Positions 33,301 through 44,500 of a DNA stretch of 64,000 nt are shown here, piece by piece. Numbering within the stretch: the stretch's first letter is position 1; each line of letters begins with the position of its first letter. The stretch is from Lucifuga dentata (lineage: Eukaryota > Chordata > Actinopteri > Ophidiiformes > Bythitidae), in NCBI GenBank assembly GCA_014773175.1, contig VXCM01000204.1:260001-324000 (forward strand), read 5' to 3'. The notes below the pieces were generated by a model that was not told where the DNA came from, searched no databases, and saw nothing but the letters and a program-made list of their open reading frames with translations. The position numbers were made by a program, and so were the translations under genes.

Positions 33301-34367
33301 GAACAAATACCTGCCAGAGCTGAATGATCCATGTGGCCTCCACAACATACAGCATGGCAGTTCCTCCCTTGGCTTTACTTCAGATGCTCTGAAAAAAAAG
33401 AGAGAAAACAGTGTGGACAAAAAGCAGGAGTGAGACAGATGGGCAGCCTTAAAGAGAAAAGATGAGCCAAAAAAAAAAAAAAAAAANAAAAAAAAAAAAA
33501 AAAAGCAAAAGAAAATGCAACAGGGACAGAGGAGGGTTAGTGTGACATTAAAAGACGGGAGAGGCTTCTTGCCTTCAAAAGGTGCAGATAGATATGTTGT
33601 TACTCTTCCCTAGCCTTATCATTACCCCACAGGTCTGATGTCTTCTTAAAACTGACACTGGAAACAAGGTAACGTCTCCTAAAGGTCATATTATCATCAC
33701 ACCATCTGTCTGTGTCTTTAACAGGTGCTTATTCGGCAAATGCAGTCGTCCAAAGATGTAGTTCCTGCAGAAACACCAATTATAACTACAGAATGCCTGC
33801 TTTTTTCTTTTTTCTCTCTCTTTTTTTTTTTTTTTTTTNTTTTTTTTTTTTTTTTTACAAACAACCTCTGTATCCATACTGTCTATGCTACATCATCCTA
33901 ATCTACACCCAGGCCATGATCTTTGATCTATATTTTAGAGCAGTCAAAATCTGTGTCCAGAATAGATAAAGGAATCACAAATTTGGTACTCCTGTCTCGT
34001 AAAGCCTGGCAACTTTGTTCATAAATTATTGCATGCCGAGGCGAGCTGTGGACCTGAGGGTTTTGGAGGAGACCTTTAGCTGAACAGAGACTGCTTTACA
34101 CCTGTAATATAAATTAAGTGCAGGCAGGGGAGGGGAAGCGGATGGACACCTGAACCCCATCCACAAAGCAGCACCAGCCGCTCCAGGTTGACTTTCCCCA
34201 CTCGTGATTTATCACTGCTGAATGTAATGAAGCTTAGTTTTGAATCCTAAAGCTCTCTCCTGTGACCTTAAGGGAAATTTGGAACATTTAAAAAAAAAAA
34301 AAAGAAAAAAAAAAGCCAATTGTTGGTTTATAAGGCAAAATAGGAGTATCAAATGATCCCCAACCTC
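30319..34367. other. Intergenic, no gene seen
   Basis: Unique-looking sequence with joins in C (31963), A (33487) and T (33839) homopolymers. No coding segment with credible splice sites found. Confidence 0.5.
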
Positions 34368-34842
34368 TTAAAGGGTCACACCAGTGACTTTGCATGTTTA
34401 AGCCCAATAAATACTACCCACACACAACATTATGTTGCTGACCAGCATATTTTAGTTTTACTGTTTTACTAAATCCCTAATCTGTCAAAATCAAATGTTC
34501 AGGTGATACACCGACATTAAAATTCAAAGTTTTACCTGCTAACATACATGGTCAAAATGTAGAAGCAGTGATCATTCTTGGTAAAAGCTATCTTCTTCTG
34601 GGACTTTTTTCCCTGGCAGAGACATACAGTACATTTTCTTCCGTGCAGCTCCATGTTGGACCAGTTATATACTTACTTTAACAAAAGGTTTAATAGAAAT
34701 CACAGTCTGGAAGATAGGAGGAACAATTCTAATATTTACCAGTCTAGTAGTATGTTTTGAGGAATGTTGTCAGTAACATAGCATGTATATGGGTTGTATA
34801 TATTGGGCCCAAACATGCAAAACCACTAGTGTGGTCCTTTAA
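34368..34842 (-). mobile_element. TTAA-edged element, copy 9
   Basis: TTAAAGGGTCACACCAGTGA at the left, CTAGTGTGGTCCTTTAA at the right. Interior in the orientation of copies 8, 10 and 11. Confidence 0.85.
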
Positions 34843-35557
34843 TCAGACAGTATACAGCTGTGCCTCCCATTAAACACATGTGAATCTCATTTTGCTCGGT
34901 ATTTAAATGCTGAAGGCAATCTTAATTCACTGTTAGAGATCGTCTATTTGCAGAAACTGGGCTATTTGTGGAGATGAGGTCACCGGAGGAGGATTTTTAT
35001 GGATCTTATGGAATTTCCATGTCCTCACTTCTGTGGCCCTCTAATGTCTAATGGCAGCTGTGGATTTTTTACACTAGATTGACTGAAGTGAGAAAAAAAA
35101 AAAAATTAACAATGAGCACAGAGCACTTGGAGCACATAAAATCTCTCCATAATGAGATTTATACAAGAAGGGCTTATGATAATTTCCTTTTTGCACGTTA
35201 TAGTCAGACAGGCTGTTTTACTTGCCCATGAGCAAAGAAGCTGAAACAGCCACCTGCTCCCCAACACACTGACACACACACACTCACACACAAACCAAGT
35301 AGCATGCTGTCACTTCAGCGTGCTTTATCTAAATTTATATTTTAAATGATCAGTAATATCTTAACACACAGAGCCTCTTTCCACTGATCAGCTTGTTGAA
35401 AGCTTACATGTGAGCTCACTATGATGATTGTGAGCTGTGGACACTGTGATCCAAGGCTGTCTTTCCAAGTTTTAGTAGTCCTCTGTGTGGATGGTGTCAC
35501 TCTTTGGAGAAAAGCTGCGATTTCCAGGCTCTTCAAGTCCAAAACCAAGTTCAGACA
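34843..35557. other. Intergenic, no gene seen
   Basis: Spacer without a supported feature. Confidence 0.45.
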
Positions 35558-35565
35558 CGTTTTAG

Positions 35566-36800
35566 CAGTGGTGGCGGTCAGGGCCAGCAAGGCCTTCTCT
35601 GCTGGCCTAGAAATTATGTTTTTATAATTTAATGTATATTTTATTAATGCTATATGTATTTTACAAAGTTCATTCCCATCAGTTGCTATTAACGTCACGT
35701 CATTGCTATGGTACTCTCTCCCTCTGTTGCTTCCAGTGCAGCTCATATAAATTAGAGCTTTTATCCAATCAGATTTTCCCCCTGTGCTGTCTCCGGGTGA
35801 AAAAATCTAGCCGGAGGCCTTCAGAATCTCGAGTGAATCCACTCTGCTATTCAAGCAAATGGGACGATGTTTTTGACTGTCATATATTTTAACCAATCGG
35901 ATTTCGAGTTTGCCATGTTGGGCATATTCTTTTACACATCAGGGCATTCTAGCTGGCTTTGGCCTGCCTCGTCTGAGTACAGCATTATGCTACACAGCTA
36001 AACAGCCTGCCAGAAATTCATGAGAAGAAGAAGAGAGCCAGCTAGCTTAGCTAACTCAAGTAAACCTAGCTAGCACTTAACAGAGCATTAATGTTTATTT
36101 AAACTTTCTTTCTTGACAGTTAGATTTTTAGATATAGTGCTTTAGATTTTTTGTTTTGATTTTTACTTAGTCCTGTAGTTTTTTAACGCACAATGGCTGA
36201 AGGAGGAGAAGAAATGGATTAACTGAGGGGGCGGGGGGGGGGGGGNCGGGACAAAAAAAACCAAAAAACGTGCTCTCACCCTTTTGGACATCTTGGATCT
36301 TGGAGACACTTTGTCTCCAAAATAGAGACAAAACAGGGACACTAACGGTGCCAAATGCCATAACCATTCTAAATCTTTTAGCATTTAGAGTTTACACATT
36401 TAGCAGCATCACTAATGTTAATCCAAGGAGCTGGCTTGTTGTGTACCTGAAATATACATTTTGAAAAATGTATAACTTGAAAAAAACCCTTTGTTCGCCT
36501 ACATTTTTTTTGNATATACATTTTGAAAAATGTATAACTTGAAAAAAACCCTTTGTTCGCCTACATTTTTTTTGTGTGTGTTTTTATTGTCGTGATTGAA
36601 CCTGAGAATCTCTAAACTTGAAGCCAGGCCATTTGGTACAAAGTAAATGACTCTCATTGTCATATGTTCAGAGTTATAAGCCTTCATTTTTGGGTATAAA
36701 ACTTAGGCGGAAAATGCTCAAAAAACACCTCAGGGGGTAAAGGGCGCGGGAGGATCGCATTGAAGGCCTACATGTAAAATGCACGGCCGGCCCGCCACTG
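35566..36800 (+). mobile_element. hAT-type non-autonomous element
   Basis: The left end CAGTGGTGGCGGTCAGGGCC pairs with a right end whose complement begins CAGTGGCGGGCCGGCCGT. Flanking octamers CGTTTTAG (35558-35565) and CATTTAAG (36801-36808) match at 6 of 8 positions, a decayed hAT duplication. Inside, near 36193, is a start-like MAEGGEEMD followed at once by a stop, possibly the remains of a transposase 5' end. A G-run join (36246) and a duplicated join (36452-36574) inflate its length. Confidence 0.7.
36452..36574. repeat. Exact 61-bp direct duplication around N (assembly join)
   Basis: 36452-36512 equals 36514-36574, with N at 36513. Confidence 0.9.
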
Positions 36801-36808
36801 CATTTAAG

Positions 36809-37313
36809 CCAGCTAGTTTTAAAATGAATAGGAAGAACGTCAACAAAGTGTGTGACTCTCATGACTGTCATCAAGTTACATATAATATTAAAACTGAAGG
36901 GACAGGATATTGGCTTCTTAAAATTTGTGAGTGAGAGAGGGGAGGGTATTATTCTGGCCCCCTTTCTTTCCCCTTGCAGTGGGTGTTTGCTCATCGTGGG
37001 CGAGACAATCAGCTATTCTGGAAGCTTCAACTGGCCCCATTAAAAAATCATGAAACAATTTACACTTGTTTGAAATTTCAAACAGAACTTTCATTAAAAA
37101 TTCACTGGGATCTCAGTCTGTCACTTGTAAATACATCACTGATATTGGTGTGGTTGATGAAGGCTGGCTCAGACTGAGCTCACTGCTTATGTGCTTCATC
37201 TTTGACTTTGGTGTCAAGGGCGACCTCGGCTACATTTACACTACAGGTCTTGATGCTCAATTTTGATCTTTTGCTTGTATCCAATTTTTTGTATAGCATG
37301 TATACATTTTTTT
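36809..37313. other. Intergenic, no gene seen
   Basis: Spacer between the hAT element and the next TTAA-edged copy. Nothing recognised. Confidence 0.45.
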
Positions 37314-38112
37314 TTAAAGGACCATACAAGCCATTTTGCATGTTTGAGCCTAATATATTCAATTTTCATACGTTATGTGACTGACAACCATTTCCCAAAG
37401 AATAAGCCATATTTCAGCTTTCCTGATATTTTGCAAAATCTTTTAATCTTTCAAAATCAAACATTCAAACGATACACCCGCCTTAAAAATTGATGTTTTG
37501 TCTGCTAATAGTTATGCAGCCTTATGAATTCATCATTTCATCATTTAAATTTTTTGATAAACGAACTATACCGAACTATACCGACTATAATGAACTTTTG
37601 GAACTATATTCCCCGGTGGAGACATATTGTTTTTTTTTTGTGTAGTTTTGCAGTGGATCAGTCAGCAGGACAGATGTCCTGCCTACAAGTGAATCTGATT
37701 GGACAGCCTGCTGCCACAACCTTGTATCTCTGGGACACACAAAGTTGGAAGATAATGCTAAAACCATGAAGTGTGTTGTTCCTGGATATGAAAATTCTTA
37801 CAGCTGTTATGATTTGGAACAACTGCATTTTCATACTTTTCCTACTAACTTTGAACAGCCCAGGCTATGGCTAACTGCAACTCAACATCCAGAGTATGGC
37901 ATCAGTACACTGGTGGCCATAATACAGTTGTTACAGTAATACAGTTACGTAATATGTAATACAGTTGTTGTTAATTTGTTACATTTCACCATTCAGATAC
38001 TCTGCACTTTTTATTGCGCTTAAAAGCTAAAATTATGTAACTTCGAAAAAAACCTGAATGCACGTCTTCTTGTTTGCGATGAGGGATTACCTATCCCAAG
38101 AATGTTTTAATT

Positions 38113-38245
38113 ATCAACAAGTTGATTTTAATAGCATACCAGAATGAACTGAAACCAATGGCAGTCTGGAAGGCAGGANATCAACAAGTTGATTTTAATA
38201 GCATACCAGAATGAACTGAAACCAATGGCAGTCTGGAAGGCAGGA
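38113..38245. repeat. Exact 66-bp direct duplication around N (assembly join)
   Basis: 38113-38178 equals 38180-38245, with N at 38179, inside TTAA-element copy 10. Confidence 0.9.
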
Positions 38246-38263
38246 AAATGTTTTTTTTAAATT

Positions 38264-38398
38264 CACCATTCTAGTAGTATGCTTTGGGAAATGATTGTCA
38301 GTAACGTTATGTGTATGAAAATTGAATATTNCACCATTCTAGTAGTATGCTTTGGGAAATGATTGTCAGTAACGTTATGTGTATGAAAATTGAATATT
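38264..38398. repeat. Exact 67-bp direct duplication around N (assembly join)
   Basis: 38264-38330 equals 38332-38398, with N at 38331, only 18 bp after the previous duplicated join. Confidence 0.9.
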
Positions 38399-39336
38399 AT
38401 TACGCTCAAATATACAAAATGGCCGGTATGGTCCTTTAAATGGCCCATATGTGATACACAGCTTTGACTTGAACACTCCGAATGCAGAAACATAGTTTGA
38501 GCATATTTCTGAGACGGGTTAAAAAAATAAAACAAAAAAAGAAACCTTCAATGGACAAAAATGAGAGAAATGTTTACATATATGGGCTAGCAATGTTTGA
38601 ATATGGAGAGCAACTTTTGATATTTTGTGTGAATGTTTCTCTCCAAGATTCTCCCATCAGGATACATATTTTCATTGAGTGATCACAGTGCAGAAGTGGG
38701 TGGGAGTTATGGTGGCTTATAATGGGAGCTTGTTATCGTACACTAACACATCTGTTTGTCATATGCACTGCATTAGTCTGAATTATAAAATGTATGTCCT
38801 CCATTTCTATTGATCGAGAGTGGTCATCGTATTGATCACTTACAGTATGTCATTCATATGCAGATAAAGTGGAATAGTACTGTATGTAAGTGCCAATTTT
38901 GATCTGTGTACTTAGATTGCAGTTGCATTGATAGATATCCGGGTACGTATCCAATTTATTTCCACATATGCATGTGGAAATAGATTAATCTGAAAATATT
39001 TGATTACATGTGCATTTTGCCATTTACTTCTTCCATGCATATCTGATATGTGTCACATATGATCAAACAATTTAACTCAGGTTGGTTGGACATGATAGTG
39101 CAAATATAGCATAAGATTTGGTTGACATACCGTAAAGACTTCCCATGGTGTTTAGCAAACTATATATATAATTTTTAAATGTGATCACTGCATAGTCAAA
39201 AATCTCCTTTTTATATTTTAACTTGATTTTTACACATTGTGTTTCCAACCATTCACATGGAATAATTTAATCACTGAAAATTAAAAGGAAGTGAGCTCAA
39301 AAAGGTGCCAGCACTTTCTCATCTGTAAACTCTCAG

Positions 39337-39339
<3 letters not shown>

Positions 39340-39379
<40 letters not shown>
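39340..39379. repeat. (TC)n microsatellite
   Basis: 20 TC units without interruption. Confidence 0.95.
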
Positions 39380-39381
<2 letters not shown>

Positions 39382-39716
39382 CACATGCACATGCCCTCAC
39401 ACGCACAGCCTCCCTGCTTTCCTCGGTTTCCATGGAAACCAGTGGTGAGGGAACAGAGAATTCAAGGATAGGTATGTTTGCAAATGAGAGTTCCTTGGAT
39501 CATATGTCCGCCACACTGCTTATCATCAACCCATCTCATGTTCCAACACACCTTCTTATTTGACAGCCGCAGGGTGCGGCGCAACACTGCGTAAGCACGC
39601 GCAGCTCATCAAGGAGAAATCTAAAGAGTCAAAACATGACACGTCACGTTGTTTTTGTGTTTGTCTGCTGTGAGTTTGGTACATCTGCAGACAATGCTGT
39701 TTGTACATTTGCGTAC

Positions 39717-39744
<28 letters not shown>
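39717..39744. repeat. (GT)n microsatellite
   Basis: About 13 GT units running into GCGCGC. Confidence 0.95.
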
Positions 39745-39748
<4 letters not shown>

Positions 39749-40238
39749 CACTTGTTTGGCTCTCTCGCGCACAAGAACAAATACAAACACAGACATACTC
39801 CGGTCCCTGATTAGGAGACCAGACTGTCCTGACTTCACTCTCACTACAAGTATGAACATTTGTCCATAAAAAGCAGAGGTAATGTTAACAATCTGTTCCA
39901 AAGAAACACAACAACACAAAAGCTGACAAGGACATATGAAGGACATATTTTCTACATTTTCAAGTTTCGTACATTGAGTTTTCAGTTGAGAATGTGAACA
40001 GGGTATTTTACTTTAAGGTAGCTGTGAGCGTGCTGTTTTTATGTGGCAGAACTGAGGACACTCTGCTTTCCGTCACAGACGCGTGGGTGTCAGGGCTTGA
40101 TAGGTTACATTAAAAATGTATTCCATTACAGGCAGTTACTGCATCAAAATAGGATGTAGTAATTTAATCAAAAGAATTTTCCACACTCATTATTGATTCT
40201 TTTAAGTGTCGTACAATATTTGGCTGAGTTTAAGGTAT

Positions 40239-40823
40239 GAAAAGACCATACCTGTGACTTTGCACGTTTGAACACAATACTATTTCCATACACATTACGT
40301 TAATGCCAACCATTTTCCAAAATATAAAACCAGTTTTTTTGTCCAATCCCCTAATCTTTTAAAATCAAATTTCAGGTGATGCATCCATCTTAAAATCCAG
40401 TGTTTCACCTGCTAACATGTACATGTGAATGTAGAAGGCATGGTGGTTTCTAATTTCTCTGTAAAAACCATCTTGTCCTGGGACTATATTCCCTGGCGGA
40501 AGCATACAATTTCTTCTGTGTAGACCTGGTTTTAATCTGTGTTGAAACGCTAAAATTATTTTTCTCTGACAAAAAATTTAATAGACTTTTTATTCACTGT
40601 ATTGGATAGCTTATCTCAAGCACATTTTAAATCTCTACAGATTGATTTTAGTCACTGTACTGGAACAAATTGAAGCCAGTGGTATTCTGGAAGGTAGGAA
40701 AAACAAATATAAACTGTACCGCTCCTGTAGTATGTTTTAGAAAACGGTTGGCAGTAATGTAACATGTATGCAGATTGTATTTATTGGGTTCAAACATGCA
40801 AAATCACCGGTATGCTCCTTTAA
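40239..40823 (-). mobile_element. TTAA-edged element, copy 11
   Basis: The left end has decayed to AAAAGACCATACCTGTGACT. The right end CACCGGTATGCTCCTTTAA is intact apart from one change. Interior in reverse orientation. Confidence 0.8.
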
Positions 40824-41336
40824 CAGCAGGATGAGCATGATGTGTTGTGCATGTGATCATTTGAATGGATTTGTCTAATTTCCTGCACCTGCTGTGACAC
40901 ACAAAATGTAACGAAACAGTTCCACAAATGAAGAGCTGATACCTGAAATGTTTGGATGTGTATCAACATCCTGCTGCTGCAGAGAAGAAACAAAAAAAGG
41001 TAAATTATGCCCCTCTACTTTTTCTTCTTGCTTAACATAACCAGTCTGTGTACCTATTTTAATAAAGAGACACTTCATGGAACCAATTAATTGTTGACAC
41101 TTGAGAAGCGACTGCATGAAATTGTATCATGAAATTGTAGCATGAAATTACCTCATTCACTTAGACACAGGAGACAAAATATTAGAAACATGCTGCAGTA
41201 TCCTGCATTCCAATAAAACAACAACAAAAATGCTTCAAAAATAGCCATAGTTGAATAACACCTCTTTGATGCAATGTCAGCAACTAATTATTAATTTCAT
41301 AAGGCTAGTTTAGTACAGGAATGTTGCATTTGCTTC
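40824..41336. other. Intergenic, no gene seen
   Basis: Nothing supported in this spacer. Confidence 0.45.
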
Positions 41337-41549
41337 TACACTGTAAAATGTGACAAGTTGATCTTACTTAAAAAAAATCTAGGAAACTGATTGCCTTGAA
41401 AAGGGTAAGTAAATATAACTAGTCTAAAGTTCAAGTAGACATAAAGTAAACATAACTTAAGACTAATAGTTATATTTACTTACCTTTTTCAAGGCAATTG
41501 GTGTTAGATTTTTTTTAAGCGAGATCAACTTGTCGCATTTTATAGTGTA
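41337..41549. mobile_element. Foldback miniature element
   Basis: Nearly the whole 213 bp is an inverted repeat. Arms of about 85 bp begin TACACTGTAAAATGTGACAA and, complemented from the right, TACACTATAAAATGCGACAA. Both arms share GACAAGTTGATC, a long A-run, TTGCCTTGAAAA and GTAAGTAAATATAACTA. No clear target duplication seen. Confidence 0.85.
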
Positions 41550-44500
41550 TTGCAATGAGCAGGTATTTCTATTTGTTTGACCACTAAGTGTATTTTTGTA
41601 ACTATTTTCTAATTCCTCATGATGATAGGTGCATATTTATTATTGTAGGGCATTTGGTTTGATATTGTTGTTTTTATTGTTTTTCCTCCTGTCTGTGTAT
41701 TATCTTGTTTTTGCTGCCGTTGCAAATCAAATTGCATCTCGAGGACAACAATAAGGTTCTTCTTCTTCCTAAAGTTCTTATTATTTGCACTCATATGTAT
41801 GTGTACAGTGTGCCATAATATGCTACACACCTGCGTTGTTTGTGTGCGTGTTTCTAGGGATACAAGTCTGTTTTGTGTGTGTGTATGTGTGTTTTGTACG
41901 TGCTCCAGCAATGTAAGAACAGGCTGTTCTGTACCTATAGGGCTCCATACCATATGTCAGCCTTGAAGAAAGCCCTCATTCAACCTGCTGCTACATAATG
42001 TTGGTACGCTCTGTCTATACCAGACATAATTTACCCATAAAGACACAACCACATTTCTCATTTACCTGCCTGTTATTTGCATGCATGTGTGTTTGCATAC
42101 CTGTGCGTGTGCTACACTCCTGACACATGAATCTGCATTCATCTTTCTGTCAAACTTGTGGTAGTTGTTGATATTTTTTTTCTTTTAATGCCGTCTATTT
42201 TGCTTTGTTTCCTCGTTTGCCTTTCTTCCAGCATGATGTCTCATTGTCTCTCCATTGTCTGTGTTTGCTCTAATGTTAGCAGGCTTGATGTTGTCTGGGT
42301 GATGGGCTGATTAGTGGCGGAACGGCATTCTCACAACCTCCACACACATCTGCATGGCAACCAACTTGTGTATCTCCTTCCCTCTCGTCGTTTCTTCATT
42401 TGTCTTTAACTCAGGCTCTTAAATGATTAAGCCTTTCTGTAAGCTTGTATGTATATAAAGGTACCATATATCACACTGAGTTCCTTTAAAAACCACATTT
42501 TTATTCTCAGGTATTCTAGGTTCTGTCACAGAAACAATTTACTTAAAGAAGTGAGGGAGACATATGCAGCAGCAGTATAGTGCTTCATCATTTTGGGCTT
42601 TTCTGTTTATGAAAGCTTCTGTCTGCCCAAGTCAGCAGCCAGACAGGGAAAAACTAGACCTGGTATGCATTTTCATTCCATCATAACACTCACCATGTTT
42701 TGGTTTTAATTGCCTGTTCCTTTCCTGTCTCTTTCCTTCTGCACATCCTGTTGTCTTCAGTATTTTTTTTTTTTTTTCCCGGTCTTATTTTCTTCCTCTC
42801 AATCCTTCTCTGTCTTTTTTCTGTCTTTCTCCCAACTATTCCCATCAGTCAGTCTGCCCATCTTAGTTTTTCTCTTCCTGCAGAGGCACTCTGTTTGTGT
42901 CAGGTCTTGGCATGGGTGGTATGCTTGCATATGGAAGTGTTCAGGAGATGATATATAACATATGTGACCCCAGCTCGCTGGCTAGGGACTCTGTGGCGAT
43001 CGCACCGTGTCATTAGTGGCAGTGAGAATGCCAGCGCTGCAGTGCAAGGGAGGAGAAAGAGGCAGAAGGATGGATATAATTAGGTTAAGGAAGAAGGAAA
43101 GGGTGAAGAAGGAGGAAAAGAACAAGAGATGATGCTGGGCACATTGTGTCTTCTGTGGAGCCTGGAGTGTGTGTGTGTGCTGATGTAAGGGGAACTTGGC
43201 TGAAGGATCAGGCAGACACTCACGCTTCAGTGTGCATTCAATGTTTGCTTTGAACTTGAGTCTGTTGGGAACAACTTCAACAAATTGATTTTGGCTGAAC
43301 CAAGGGTAACAAGATCAGCCAGGAGCCGTTAGCGTACTATTCAAAAGAAAAGCAATGCCTGAATATGATTCTTTCATAACATTTACTGAAATGAGAGTTT
43401 GCTGTCCTGGAAATCCTGTCCTGAAATCACGCACTGATGTCATACAACTTGTAGAGACCTCAAACTGTGAACCAGGAGTGGATCTCCACATTTTCCACAT
43501 AATTCTTCAGTCTGTGCTTCTGTTTTGATTGTTGCATGGCCTGGCCTGAGGAATGATTTGGCCAAGCCACAGTTATTTTAGTTAGGCTTGTGAAAGTCAC
43601 CAGAATTCAACATATGAAAAAAAGTTGCTCACAGGAAGCATTTCATTGGCATGTCTGACCAATGAGAGTAAAGCAAGCCTTTTCACATGGCTTGTGGTGA
43701 AATATTTTGATGTGATTTAAACTAATGTGTGAAACCAAACTAAACCAAAGGTAAATACACTTCAAATACTGAATTGGACCAAAGCCAAACATTAGCCAGT
43801 TAGTTAGCTTCCAACAGGACAATCAATCTCTCTCTCTACATCCATAAATCTTAATATGCCTGTATTTCTTCCAGGATTTCCTCACAACAGCCTAAGTTGG
43901 ATTTCAGTGGCAACCTACAAAGACTGAAACTAAACATGAGTCTATCTGTCTTACCCCACAACCCTGGACTTACACCTGGCTGTGTCTGGCCCATCTTCAC
44001 GAAACCCACGGGACTCCTTCAGCAACTCGACTGGCCTCAGTGGGCAAGTTTGCCTTTGCTTTATTACTGTATTCTCTGTAAATCCAAGGTAATATCATGT
44101 CGCCAGGGTCCTACATTGCTTTATATTGGCTGGCTAATGCTATTGCATCTACTAGACTGGTACACAGATCCTCAGCTCTAGATCACCAGAGACCCTTAAA
44201 GCACAACTCCCCTTCCTTTAAGCTGGCAGTACACTCTTAAAAACATCATTGGCACGCTTTTACGTGTAAAATATCAGGTTTGTGATGAAAACAGTGTCAT
44301 ATTTGTTTGGGTTTAATCAACCCAATGTGCAGACTGCCAGCTAAACTTGTCAAACATTTTACAAATCCATGTGCACCATTTTCATTTTTTTTTATTCTGT
44401 GTGAAACCCATAACCAACCATAAATGGCCTTAAACTTGTCCTCGTACTTACCAAAGTTTTACAATACAACTTAACAATTATAAGTTAACAGACTTAAACG

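Larger units (their letters stand above)
37314..38439 (-). mobile_element. TTAA-edged element, copy 10, interrupted
   Basis: TTAAAGGACCATACAAGCCA at the left, GGCCGGTATGGTCCTTTAA at the right. About 450 bp (near 37640-38085) unlike other copies separates the two halves, a probable later insertion or rearrangement. Two exact 66- and 67-bp duplications around Ns (38179, 38331) add false length. Confidence 0.8.
38440..40238. other. Intergenic, no gene seen
   Basis: Contains (TC)n at 39340-39379 and (GT)n at 39717-39744. No coding segment supported. Confidence 0.5.

Noticed and set aside
43897..44181. 94-residue open frame
   Set aside because: No recognised family, and the preceding acceptor-like sequence is not paired with other exons.
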